From CBIHON01 sp966211965 (GTDB taxonomy: Bacteria > Pseudomonadota > Gammaproteobacteria > Burkholderiales > Burkholderiaceae_D), in assembly GCA_966211965.1 (NCBI GenBank), contig CBIHON010000050.1, positions 1-36,421 on the forward strand: DNA of 36,421 bases, in the 5' to 3' direction. The translations under genes and the position numbers were made by a program. Position 1 is the first letter of the stretch. Each line of letters starts with the position of its first letter. The notes under the pieces are model-generated. The model worked only from the letters and a program-made list of their open reading frames with translations, ran no database searches and had not been told where the DNA came from. Shown in pieces: positions 1 to 7,887 of this stretch.

Positions 1-55
1 GTGAGCATCGCAGGCGCAAGATTGGCCGTGTACGGTCAGGATGAAACTGCTCTAG
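1..55. repeat. Degenerate right end of a CTAG-bounded palindromic repeat
   Basis: Bases 20-55 match the right part of the intact element at 1128-1258: both carry GATTGGCC, then TACGGTCAGG, and both end in TGCTCTAG, with a few substitutions and one indel. The preceding bases (GAGCATCGCAGGCG here, GAGCACCGGAGGC there) also align. The left part of this copy would lie before the window. The reading frame starting at base 1 runs through this repeat, so the first codons of that frame are unlikely to be translated. Confidence 0.75.
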
Positions 56-129
56 TTGCGATTCGATGGATACCGCAATCCTTTTTACTGCCGGCGCGGT
101 CTGGAAGCCGCCTGGTTCCGGGATCTCTG

Positions 130-945
130 ATGTTGGACGGCAGCAGCGAAACCTTTGCGCAATGGCGGCACCGTCTGCGCGTGATGCATTTTTACAGACA
201 GGACCAAACCATCATCCGCAAGCATCGGGCAATGTATCAGCTGCGACTGCATCGCGGCGAACTGGCCTATGCCTTGCTGTTACCTGCGATATTCAATCTC
301 GTGCTGCTGTCGCTTGATGAACTGATCTGGTTCTGGCGCAGCATGCTCGAGTTTTGGGTGGACCGGCTGGATTTCGGTGCCCGCGTCCTGATGCGCGCGT
401 TCGATCTCGAACTGTTCGATTTGTGGATACCGACCGTTGCGGTGGAAGGCTCGCTGCCGTCCGCCTTCATATGGTGGACAACGGCGGCGATTTGCCTGCT
501 GGCGTTTTTTGCCACTTACCTGATTCGCCCCAGCCGCAGTTTGCCGGGCATTTACATCGGACGTGCCGTACTCCTGCTGCAAGTCACCGCCTTGCTGTAT
601 TTCGCTTTCATACCTGCCTCTTTTCCTCATGTGCTGGAAGAATATGTCGCGAACAATCTGTTTATGGGCATCGTGCTGATGGCTTTGATTCCGTGGATAT
701 TGGGCGCCACTTATTATCTGTTTGATTTTTCCCTGGTACAGAAGCTCATGCTGACGCTGCTCATCCTGGGCTTCTTCGTACTTGCGCTGCTGCTTCAGTA
801 CCTGCTCCACGCTAACCTGATCGCGCACGCATCGTTATTGTTCATGCCTGTGCTGTATTTGGTCTCCGGGCTGTTCTTCGACGTGAGGGCGTTTGTTGCG
901 TTGTACTCTTATGGCATGAGTTGGCGCTTCAGCCCGAGTGGGTAG
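130..945 (+). CDS. Unrecognised integral membrane protein
   Basis: I do not recognise this 271-residue protein. The open frame extends to base 1, but its first part crosses a repeat, so I start at ATG 130, the first ATG after it; no strong Shine-Dalgarno sequence is visible and the start is provisional. A charged N-terminal segment of about 45 residues (sequence ...QWRHRLRVMHFYRQ..., rich in Arg, His and Gln) precedes about six hydrophobic stretches, near residues 46-66, 112-132, 143-162, 171-197, 202-225 and 231-250. There is no signal peptide with a cleavage site and no recognisable catalytic motif. It sits alone between repeats and runs convergently toward the squalene synthase genes. An inner-membrane location is inferred. 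Function unknown; a transport, scaffold or sensor role cannot be distinguished. Confidence 0.7.
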   Translation: MLDGSSETFAQWRHRLRVMHFYRQDQTIIRKHRAMYQLRLHRGELAYALLLPAIFNLVLLSLDELIWFWRSMLEFWVDRLDFGARVLMRAFDLELFDLWIPTVAVEGSLPSAFIWWTTAAICLLAFFATYLIRPSRSLPGIYIGRAVLLLQVTALLYFAFIPASFPHVLEEYVANNLFMGIVLMALIPWILGATYYLFDFSLVQKLMLTLLILGFFVLALLLQYLLHANLIAHASLLFMPVLYLVSGLFFDVRAFVALYSYGMSWRFSPSG

Positions 946-966
946 GATATGCGGCGAATCGCTACA

Positions 967-1131
967 CTAGTGGACTGTAACAACAGCCAATTCGAAAGAG
1001 CCTGTCGCGTGCTCGGCATGAATGGCCGCGTTGCCTATGCTCGCGATAGCGCGGTGTCACTGTGCTCTGTGCCTTGCCCTGCGCGCCGGATACGCACCTT
1101 TCACTTCCAAGTCGATTGTTACGTCCACTAG
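967..1131. repeat. CTAG-bounded inverted-repeat element, about 165 bp
   Basis: The segment begins CTAGTGGACTGTAACAA and ends TTGTTACGTCCACTAG. These ends are inverted repeats of about 16 bp with a single-base gap. A small hairpin (CGC-GATA-GCG) sits close to the centre near 1048. No transposase is encoded; a 60-codon frame over it (949-1131) looks incidental. The last CTAG (1128-1131) is also the first CTAG of the next element. The layout resembles a non-autonomous MITE or REP-like element; that classification is inference. Confidence 0.55.
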
Positions 1132-1258
1132 AGCATTTTTAGCCTGACCGTGCGGGGTCAAGGTCAGGACGAGGAGCGGACGCGTACACGCGTACAGATG
1201 TACGCCGAGCACCGGAGGCCTGAGATTGGCCAGTACGGTCAGGCTAAAAATGCTCTAG
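1128..1258. repeat. CTAG-bounded palindromic element with perfect 24-bp terminal inverted repeats
   Basis: Bases 1128-1151 and 1235-1258 are exact reverse complements over 24 bp; the outer end is CTAGAGCATTTTTAGCC. Near the centre (about 1191-1206) GCGTACA-GA-TGTACGC can form a second hairpin, so the 131-bp unit could fold as one long imperfect cruciform or RNA stem. A degenerate copy of its right part lies at 1-55, showing it is repeated. No coding capacity. The right-hand CTAG overlaps the stop codon of the neighbouring minus-strand gene. Confidence 0.85.
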
Positions 1259-2088
1259 CCGCGCACATAGGTTTTCCAAGCCAGCCAAAGTTTGCGTATC
1301 GGCGTCAGCGAAATTTTCTGGCTCAGTACATGAAAACCGTCCCGCTCTATTTCGCCGAGCAAGGCGCGGTAGATGGCAGCCATGATCAGGCCGGTACGTT
1401 GCGCTCTGCGGTCCTCGGCAGGTAGCAACGCGAAGGCTTCGTCATATAGCTTCTGCGCGCGCTGGGCCTGGAAACGCATCAGCTTCTCGAAATTCTCGCT
1501 ATGCCGCGCGTTCAGGATATCGGCGGCGGTAACGTTGAATTGCTGCAGTTCATTGACAGGCAGATAAATGCGTCCGATACGCGCATCTTCCCCGACATCG
1601 CGAATGATGTTGGTCATCTGGAATGCGAGGCCGAGTTTCTCTGCGTATTGCAAGGTTTCCGGACGCGTGACGCCGAAAATACTGGCTGACAAGATCCCAA
1701 CCACTCCAGCTACATGCCAGCAATAGCGCTGCAATGCGGTGAAGTCGAGATAGCGTGTCTGGTTCAAATCCATTTCCATGCCGTCGATGATCGCCAGCAG
1801 ATATTTGCCTTCCAACGCATATGCTGCCAGATGCGGATGCATTGCCTTGGTCACCGGATGGGTCGGGTTTCCCACCAGCATCGCGTTGATTTCCTTGCGC
1901 CACCAGATCAGCTTGGTCTGTGCAACAGCGGCATCGGTGCATTCATCTACTACGTCATCCACTTCGCGGCAGAACGCATAGAGTGCGGTAATTGCGCGTC
2001 GGCGTTCGGCTGGCAGGAACAGGAAGCTGTAGTAGAAGCTGGATCCGCTCTGTGCGGCTTTTTGTTGGCAGTAATCGTCGGGGGACAT
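1255..2088 (-). CDS. hpnD: Presqualene diphosphate synthase-like protein (HpnD family)
   Basis: A 277-residue all-alpha squalene/phytoene synthase family enzyme. The N-terminus (MSPDDYCQQKAAQSGSSFYY) is characteristic of HpnD, which condenses two farnesyl diphosphates to presqualene diphosphate, the first committed step of squalene and hopanoid synthesis. Both Mg-diphosphate-binding Asp motifs are present: DDVVD at residues 44-48 and DVGED at 164-168, the latter in the family context IIRDVGED...GRIYLP. Length is normal for HpnD. It follows another family member 62 bp upstream on the same strand, so the two are probably co-transcribed. No clear Shine-Dalgarno precedes the ATG at 2088, but the start agrees with the family. 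Its TAG stop (1255-1257) lies in the terminal CTAG of a palindromic repeat, so the last residues may have been altered by that insertion. HpnC and HpnE partners are not in the window. Confidence 0.88.
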   Translation of the reverse strand: MSPDDYCQQKAAQSGSSFYYSFLFLPAERRRAITALYAFCREVDDVVDECTDAAVAQTKLIWWRKEINAMLVGNPTHPVTKAMHPHLAAYALEGKYLLAIIDGMEMDLNQTRYLDFTALQRYCWHVAGVVGILSASIFGVTRPETLQYAEKLGLAFQMTNIIRDVGEDARIGRIYLPVNELQQFNVTAADILNARHSENFEKLMRFQAQRAQKLYDEAFALLPAEDRRAQRTGLIMAAIYRALLGEIERDGFHVLSQKISLTPIRKLWLAWKTYVRG

Positions 2089-2150
2089 GGGAGAGGGTAA
2101 GACGGAACGAAGCCGCTATGCTAGCCGACTGGAGGTTACAGGACAACTGC

Positions 2151-3200
2151 TCAATTGCCCAATTGCGCTTCGATGCCTGATATCAGGCCTTCGATCCGGC
2201 GCCGTACCAGGGTATTCGATCCTCCTGTGGCAATCGACACCGCTACGATCCGGTAGACGGCGCCCCGGCCAATTCGGGAAGCGCGCATTGGATCGAGCCA
2301 GGCGTCGTTGCGCAGATGGCAAGCAAGCGTTTCCAGCCCGATCAGGATAGGCCACAGGCAAGCCAGCCGCAGGCGCATGCAGCGTCTGGGAATCGCCAGC
2401 GTATAGCGCATCGCTTCGCGGAAGAGAGCGAGTGTGTGGTGCGTCAATGCAATCAGGACCGGGCGCGCCGCCAGGGAATTGGAAGACTGCAGCAGCATCT
2501 CCGGTGTCAGGCCGGCTTCGGCCAGTGTCTCAAGCGGCAGGTAACAGCGGCCTATGCGCAGATCTTTCCCGCAGTCGCGCAGAATGTTGACCATCTGCAG
2601 CGCTTTTCCGAAATCCACGCCGCAACGCGACATCTCTTCAACCTCCCATCCGCTCAAAGCTGGCTGATGGCGGCAACTCATCATGGTCCAGAATTCGCCG
2701 ACACAGCCTGCCACCATATAGGTATAGCGATCGAGTTCCGCAAGCGAATCAAGGGCGGAGACGCGGGCTGCACGCTCATCGGGAAAACGGCGCAGGTCGA
2801 ACTCCATTCCAGCTGTCAGCGTCGATAAAACCTGGCGCACGGCATCACGGTCCTTCTGCTCCAATGCATGCAGCAGCAACATCACAGGTTCGATTGCGGC
2901 GAGAAGTTGGCCTTCACGCGAGTCATTCTGTTGCCGTGCAATCCGGTCCTGTATCTGACTCAGGTCCCCGCCGACGTCCAATCCATTGATCTGAGCCCGC
3001 AGGGCAAGCAGCAATTCGATTCGATGTTCGGGGGAAATGAGGGAGGTGTCGGCAATCGTATCCGCAGCCCTTGCCAACAGATAGGCGATCCCGATCGGTT
3101 CGCGCAGCCCGGCAGGCAGCACGCGCAGGGTCAGGTAAAAGGAGCGGGATACGCTTTTTAGCAATTGTCCCAGCAAGAAATGTTGAGTCGGGGGCGTCAT
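2151..3200 (-). CDS. Squalene/phytoene synthase family protein (farnesyl-diphosphate farnesyltransferase-like)
   Basis: A 349-residue head-to-head prenyl transferase. The N-terminus (LLKSVSRSFYLTLRVLP) resembles the eukaryotic-type squalene synthase branch rather than the short HpnC type. The first Asp motif is DTIAD at 47-51 and the second is DCGKD at 209-213, within NILRDCGKDLRIGRCYLP; a YMVAGCVG segment (161-168) matches the family's conserved YxVAGxVG motif. The expected substrate is farnesyl diphosphate and the product squalene or presqualene diphosphate, made at the cytoplasmic face of the membrane. It is first of a likely two-gene unit with hpnD. The ATG at 3200 has no good Shine-Dalgarno; a CATAAT on the minus strand near 3247-3252 is a possible -10 box. 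Assignment as HpnC versus a stand-alone squalene synthase needs phylogeny, so no symbol is given. Confidence 0.8.
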   Translation of the reverse strand: MTPPTQHFLLGQLLKSVSRSFYLTLRVLPAGLREPIGIAYLLARAADTIADTSLISPEHRIELLLALRAQINGLDVGGDLSQIQDRIARQQNDSREGQLLAAIEPVMLLLHALEQKDRDAVRQVLSTLTAGMEFDLRRFPDERAARVSALDSLAELDRYTYMVAGCVGEFWTMMSCRHQPALSGWEVEEMSRCGVDFGKALQMVNILRDCGKDLRIGRCYLPLETLAEAGLTPEMLLQSSNSLAARPVLIALTHHTLALFREAMRYTLAIPRRCMRLRLACLWPILIGLETLACHLRNDAWLDPMRASRIGRGAVYRIVAVSIATGGSNTLVRRRIEGLISGIEAQLGN

Positions 3201-3313
3201 TTAGGGGTTTTTTTGCGCCAACATTTGGTGAGGCGAGAAAGTCGACATTATGGCAAAAAGATAACCTTGGGGTTGCTGACCAGAAAGTCATATGCAATTG
3301 CGAAAGGCTCGCA

Positions 3314-3334
3314 TATAATAACTAACCGGTAAGT
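3314..3334 (+). promoter_or_regulatory. Predicted -10 box and overlapping operator of the RND pump genes
   Basis: TATAAT at 3314-3319 is a perfect -10 hexamer; the -35 at 17-bp spacing (TATGCA, 3291-3296) is poor. Immediately downstream, ACTAACCGGTAAGT (3321-3334) is a near-perfect palindrome (12 of 14 positions symmetric) that would cover the transcription start. This layout is typical of TetR-family repression of efflux operons, but no regulator gene is adjacent. Promoter and operator are predictions from sequence only. Confidence 0.45.
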
Positions 3335-3416
3335 CAGTAATTGTTCCGTAACCGTCGCGTTACGATCTTTCTTCATGGCGATGGTTCTTTTCAGCCCGAA
3401 TAGTAAAGGAAAAGCG

Positions 3417-4652
3417 GTGGCCGTCCTAAACAATACTTTCCAGTTTTCCCGTTCCGATTTGATGCTAAGGCGGCTGGCACTGCTACTCCTGTCAAGCGCC
3501 GTTTTGTTGACGGCCTGTTCGAAGCCGGCCGAAAAGGTTGAGGATATTCGCCCGGTCCGGGTCATCCAATTGGCGGCAGAAAAGGTTGATGTGGCGGCCG
3601 AGTTTTCTGGTGAAGTGCGGCCAAGAGTGGAGTCCAGGCTTGGCTTCCGGGTCGGCGGCAAGATCGTCGCGCGCAAGGTGGATGTGGGCGCTACGGTGAA
3701 ACGAGGCCAAGTGCTGATGCAACTGGATCCGCAGGACCTGCAGCTTGCACAGGCGCAGTCGAACGCGGGACTGAAAGCGGCTGAAAGCAACCGCGATCTG
3801 GCGCGTGCGGAACTCAAGCGCTACCAGGAGCTGCGGGAAAAGAATTTCGTCAGCCAAGCCGTATTGGACGGCAAAATGACCACCTTCAAAGCGGCCCAAG
3901 CCACCTACGAGCAAGCCTTGGCCGCCTATAAAAATCAATCCAACCAGACTGCATATACCGCCCTGGTATCCGACGTCGACGGCGTCGTGACCAGCGTCGA
4001 TGCGGAAGTCGGGCAGGTGGTTGCTGCCGGCAGCCCCGTCGTGCGCGTCGCGCAATTGGGCGAAAAGGAAATCGTGATCGGGATTCCGGAAGACAAGGTC
4101 GACACGCTGCGTCGCATCGGCGACGTGCGGGTACGCATCTGGGCAAATCCGAATGCGACGATTGCTGGCAAGATCCGCGAACTGTCGCCGATAGCCGACC
4201 CGGCCACCCGTACATATACCGCAAAAATTTCGATTCCTGATGCGCCCGCCGATGTACGGCTGGGGATGACAGCCTATGTAATCTTCGCCGACAAAACTCC
4301 AAACGCAATGCTCAAGGTGCCGCTTACCGCGCTGTTCCAGGAAAAGGCCGGCACCGCGGTGTGGGTGGTTGAAAACGGCACTGTAAAGCTGGTCCCGGTC
4401 CAGGTTGCGGCACCGGCCGGCAACGATATCCTCATCGCCGCCGGTGTTTCCCCCGGGCAGACCGTCGTAACGGCAGGCGTCAACCTGCTCAAACCCGGTC
4501 AGAAAGTGAAAATACTGGGTGAGGATTCGGTAACCAAAGCTGCTCCCAAGGCGCTTGCCGGCGGCAAAGACACGGCATCCAGCCCGAACGCCGCCGCGCA
4601 GGCTGCATCGGTCAACCTGATCGGCGATGCCAACGCCGGAGCTGCCAAATGA
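3417..4652 (+). CDS. RND efflux periplasmic adaptor lipoprotein (HlyD/AcrA family)
   Basis: Membrane-fusion subunit of a tripartite RND pump, bridging the inner-membrane permease and an outer-membrane channel. MLRRLALLLLSSAVLLTAC is a lipoprotein signal with lipobox LTAC; Cys34 (GTG-start numbering) would be lipidated. Then follow a barrel-sandwich (lipoyl) half (VGGKIVARKVDVGATVKRGQ), a coiled-coil hairpin rich in Ala/Gln/Glu, the second lipoyl half (DGVVTSVDAEVGQVVAAGS) and beta-barrel and membrane-proximal domains (ALFQEKAGTAVWVV). The frame is open from ATG 3375; I prefer GTG 3417 because AAAGGA lies 6 nt upstream, while ATG 3462 would give the most compact signal peptide (Cys19) but has no Shine-Dalgarno. 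The stop overlaps the permease start (ATGA), implying translational coupling. Substrate unknown. Confidence 0.88.
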   Translation: MAVLNNTFQFSRSDLMLRRLALLLLSSAVLLTACSKPAEKVEDIRPVRVIQLAAEKVDVAAEFSGEVRPRVESRLGFRVGGKIVARKVDVGATVKRGQVLMQLDPQDLQLAQAQSNAGLKAAESNRDLARAELKRYQELREKNFVSQAVLDGKMTTFKAAQATYEQALAAYKNQSNQTAYTALVSDVDGVVTSVDAEVGQVVAAGSPVVRVAQLGEKEIVIGIPEDKVDTLRRIGDVRVRIWANPNATIAGKIRELSPIADPATRTYTAKISIPDAPADVRLGMTAYVIFADKTPNAMLKVPLTALFQEKAGTAVWVVENGTVKLVPVQVAAPAGNDILIAAGVSPGQTVVTAGVNLLKPGQKVKILGEDSVTKAAPKALAGGKDTASSPNAAAQAASVNLIGDANAGAAK

Positions 4653-7600
4653 AGGGCGGTTTCAACCTTTCGCGCTGGGCGCTGGAGCACATTCCGCTGA
4701 CGCGTTATTTGATCGTGGTACTGTTGATCGGCGGCATACTCAGCTATGGCCGTCTGGGGCAGGATGAAGATCCGCCTTTTACCTTCCGGGCGATGGTGGT
4801 GCGGGCCAACTGGCCGGGCGCTACTGCGCTCCAGATGGCGGATCAGGTTACCGACAAACTGGAAAAAAAGCTGCAGGAAACGCCTTATATCGACAAGATC
4901 CGCAGCTATTCCAAGCCGGGCGAAACACTCATCATCCTGCAACTGCGCGAGTCGATGCCGCCCAAGGAAATCGCGGCATCCTGGTACCAAGTAAGAAAGA
5001 AAATCGGCGACATCCGCGGCACTTTGCCGCCGGGCGTGATCGGCCCCTTTTTCAACGACGAATTCGGCGACACCTTCGGCTCGATCTTCGCGCTATCGGG
5101 TGACGGCTTTACCTATGCCGAGGTGAAGGATTATGCCGATTTCGTGCGGCAGCAATTGCTGCAGGTGCCTTCCGTGGCCAAGGTCGAGTTGTACGGCGTG
5201 CAGGATGAAAAAATCAATATTGAGTTTTCGCATAAAAAATTCGCGCAACTCGGCATTCCGTTTGATGCCATTGTCGGCCAACTCAACGCGCAAAACACGG
5301 TCGAGTCGACCGGTGTGCTGGTGACGCCGACCGACAATTTGCAGGTGCGGGTAACCGGAGCAATGAAATCGCTCAAGGACCTGGAGGAGCTCGAATTGCG
5401 GGCAAACGGCACCACTTTCCGGCTGGGTGATTTTGCGACAATCAAACGCGAATACAAGGATCCTCCGCAGGACAAAATGCGCTACAACGGCAAGGAGGTC
5501 ATCGGCCTTGGCATCTCGATGGAAAAGGGTGGGGACATCATCGAACTGGGCAGGAATTTGCAGAAAACGGCCGACGTCATCAGGGGCAAACTTCCCGTCG
5601 GCATCGAGTTGGAGCGCGTGGCCGATCAACCCAAGGCAGTCGCTTCGTCCGTGAGCGAATTTCTGCGTACCTTGACCGAGGCAGTCCTGATCGTGCTGGC
5701 GGTCAGTTTTCTGTCGCTGGGCCTGCATACCAAACCTTTCCGCCTCGATGTGCGCCCAGGCTTGGTGGTTGCGCTGACGATACCGCTGGTACTCGCTGTG
5801 ACCTTTCTGTTCATGCGGATTTTCGACATCGATCTGCACAAGATTTCGCTTGGCGCCTTGATCATCGCGCTCGGCTTGCTGGTGGACGATGCAATCATTG
5901 CGGTCGAAATGATGGTGCGCAAGATGGAGGAAGGCATGTCGCGCTTTGACGCCGCGACCTTCGCCTACACTTCTACTGCGATGCCGATGCTGACCGGGAC
6001 CTTGATTACTGCGGCTGGTTTTTTGCCGATCGGCTTGGCGAAATCGGCCGCTGGCGAATACACCTTTTCGATGTTCTCGGTCAACGCCCTCGCGCTGTTG
6101 ATCTCTTGGCTGGCGGCAGTATTGTTTACGCCTTATATCGGCTATGTTTTGCTGAAGATAAAGCCGGCGGCGAGCGCCGATGGCCATCATGAATTGTTCG
6201 ATACGCCGTTTTACAGCCGCTTCCGCAAGTTGGTGAACTGGTGCGTGGAATGGCGCAAGACAACGATCCTGCTGACCTTGGCCGCATTCGGCTTGGGCGT
6301 GTTCGGTTTCAAATTCATCGAGCAGCAATTTTTTCCGGATTCGAGCCGGCCGGAATTAATGGTTGAGCTTTGGATGCCGGAAGGCAGTGCGTTTGCCGCC
6401 ACCGAAGCGCAGGCGAAAAAATTTGAGGCGTTCATTCGTCAACAGGATGGCGTCGAGAGCGTCACCAGTTACGTCGGTACAGGCAGTCCGCGTTTCTACT
6501 TGCCGCTTGACCAGATTTTCCCGCAAACCAACGTATCGCAAATCGTCGTGTTGCCGAAGGATCTGAAAGCGCGTGAAGCCTTGCGCCTGAAGATCGTCGC
6601 AGCATTCAAGACAGCGTTTCCTGAAGTGCGCGGTCGCGTCAAGCTGCTGCCGAACGGGCCTCCTGTCCCGTATCCCGTGCAATTCCGTGTCACCGGCGGC
6701 GAAGTCGAGAAAGTCCGTGCCATTGCCGACCAAGTCAAGGAAATCATGCGCGCCAATCCGAATACGATCGGCGTTAATGACAACTGGAATGAATCGGTAA
6801 AGGTGTTGCGTCTCGATCTCGACCAGGACAAGTTACGGGCACTTGGCATCAGCTCCCAGACGGTGATGCGTGCTGCCAATACTATTTTGACTGGGACGCC
6901 AATCGGCCAGTATCGGGACAGCAACAAGCTGATCGATATCGTGATCCGGCAACCGGTTGAAGAGCGCTCCACTATCACGGCGCTGAATGAGGCCAACATT
7001 CAGGCTCCCAATGGCAGGTCGGTTCCCTTGTCGCAACTGGCGCGTGCGCAATTCGTATGGGAACCCGGCGTGGTATGGCGCGAAGGGCGCGAATGGGCGA
7101 TAACGGTGCAGTCGGACGTGGTCGACGGCATTCAAGGTCCGACGGTTTCAAGCCAGATCAATCCCAAGCTCGACAAGTTGCGCCAAGCGCTGCCGGCGGG
7201 CTATGGGATCGACTTGGCAGGTGCGGCCGCCGACAGCGGCAAGGCGCAACAGTCGATTGCCGCCAATGTTCCGCTGGTCATTTTCATTATTTTCACGCTG
7301 TTGATGTTGCAATTGCATAGCTTTTCGCGTGCTTTGCTGGTTTTCCTGACCGGACCCCTGGGGGTGGCCGGCGCGGCTGTTGCGCTGCTGGTATTGCAGC
7401 GCCCGTTTGGATTCGTCGCGCAGTTGGGCGTGATCGCGCTGTTCGGTATGATTATCCGCAACTCGGTCATCCTGATCGACCAGATCGAGCAGGACATCGC
7501 TGGCGGTGCTGCGCCTTGGAATGCAATTGTCGAATCGGCGGTGCGGCGTTTCCGCCCCATCATTTTGACGGCAGCGGCGGCAGTGCTCGCAATGATCCCG

Positions 7601-7732
7601 TTGTCGCGTTCAGTGTTCTGGGGGCCGATGGCGGTCGCCATCATGGGCGGCCTGATTGTCGCTACGGCATTGACGCTGTTGTTTCTGCCGGCACTGTACG
7701 CCGCATGGTTCCGGGTCAATAAGCCGGTTTAA
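4649..7732 (+). CDS. RND efflux transporter permease (AcrB/HAE1-like)
   Basis: Proton-driven inner-membrane pump of 1027 residues, the normal RND length. It shows the two-fold repeat: TM1 near residues 15-35, a large periplasmic porter loop, a TM2-6 block, an amphipathic linker, TM7 near 540, a second periplasmic loop and TM8-12 at the C-terminus. The proton-relay acidic pair of TM4 is present in GLLVDDAI (Asp413, Asp414, equivalent to AcrB Asp407/408). In TM10 the AcrB Lys940 position appears to be Arg937 (IIRNSVILID). It overlaps the adaptor gene by 4 bp. No outer-membrane factor gene follows, so the pump probably borrows a TolC-type channel encoded elsewhere. Most likely a multidrug or solvent exporter; substrate cannot be read from sequence. 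Confidence 0.92.
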   Translation: MKGGFNLSRWALEHIPLTRYLIVVLLIGGILSYGRLGQDEDPPFTFRAMVVRANWPGATALQMADQVTDKLEKKLQETPYIDKIRSYSKPGETLIILQLRESMPPKEIAASWYQVRKKIGDIRGTLPPGVIGPFFNDEFGDTFGSIFALSGDGFTYAEVKDYADFVRQQLLQVPSVAKVELYGVQDEKINIEFSHKKFAQLGIPFDAIVGQLNAQNTVESTGVLVTPTDNLQVRVTGAMKSLKDLEELELRANGTTFRLGDFATIKREYKDPPQDKMRYNGKEVIGLGISMEKGGDIIELGRNLQKTADVIRGKLPVGIELERVADQPKAVASSVSEFLRTLTEAVLIVLAVSFLSLGLHTKPFRLDVRPGLVVALTIPLVLAVTFLFMRIFDIDLHKISLGALIIALGLLVDDAIIAVEMMVRKMEEGMSRFDAATFAYTSTAMPMLTGTLITAAGFLPIGLAKSAAGEYTFSMFSVNALALLISWLAAVLFTPYIGYVLLKIKPAASADGHHELFDTPFYSRFRKLVNWCVEWRKTTILLTLAAFGLGVFGFKFIEQQFFPDSSRPELMVELWMPEGSAFAATEAQAKKFEAFIRQQDGVESVTSYVGTGSPRFYLPLDQIFPQTNVSQIVVLPKDLKAREALRLKIVAAFKTAFPEVRGRVKLLPNGPPVPYPVQFRVTGGEVEKVRAIADQVKEIMRANPNTIGVNDNWNESVKVLRLDLDQDKLRALGISSQTVMRAANTILTGTPIGQYRDSNKLIDIVIRQPVEERSTITALNEANIQAPNGRSVPLSQLARAQFVWEPGVVWREGREWAITVQSDVVDGIQGPTVSSQINPKLDKLRQALPAGYGIDLAGAAADSGKAQQSIAANVPLVIFIIFTLLMLQLHSFSRALLVFLTGPLGVAGAAVALLVLQRPFGFVAQLGVIALFGMIIRNSVILIDQIEQDIAGGAAPWNAIVESAVRRFRPIILTAAAAVLAMIPLSRSVFWGPMAVAIMGGLIVATALTLLFLPALYAAWFRVNKPV

Positions 7733-7748
7733 AGCGACATTTGCGATT

Positions 7749-7777
7749 CTGTCAAAAATCACGGCGAAGGGTAGAAA
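7749..7777 (+). promoter_or_regulatory. Weak candidate promoter upstream of tRNA-Leu and tig
   Basis: CTGTCA (7749-7754) and TAGAAA (7772-7777) are separated by 17 bp; each matches the sigma-70 consensus at 4 of 6 positions. It would transcribe the tRNA-Leu, tig and clpP unit after a leader of roughly 100 nt containing the hairpin at 7830-7862. Weak evidence, listed because no better candidate was seen between the permease gene and the tRNA. Confidence 0.25.
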
Positions 7778-7829
7778 AATCCAGTAAAATGTTCGGTTGA
7801 AGTTGAAAAGCCACTGGCAAGGGCTGCGT

Positions 7830-7867
7830 AGGGCGACCATTCTTTCACTTCAGGGTCGCCCTTTGCT
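7830..7867 (+). terminator. Hairpin, possible terminator or attenuator before tRNA-Leu
   Basis: AGGGCGACC (7830-7838) pairs perfectly with GGTCGCCCT (7854-7862), followed by TTGCTTTT. The loop is 15 nt and the T-run is interrupted, so termination efficiency is uncertain. It lies about 100 nt after the permease gene and 25 nt before the tRNA. Confidence 0.45.
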
Positions 7868-7887
7868 TTTGGTCGGTGCACATTCCC

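Noticed and set aside
949..1131. 60-codon plus-strand frame after the membrane protein gene
   Set aside because: It coincides with the CTAG-bounded repeat and has no plausible ribosome-binding site or family.
5093..6328. 411-codon minus-strand frame opposite the RND permease
   Set aside because: It is rich in Gln, His and Arg as expected for antisense of a membrane protein gene, and has no recognisable motif.
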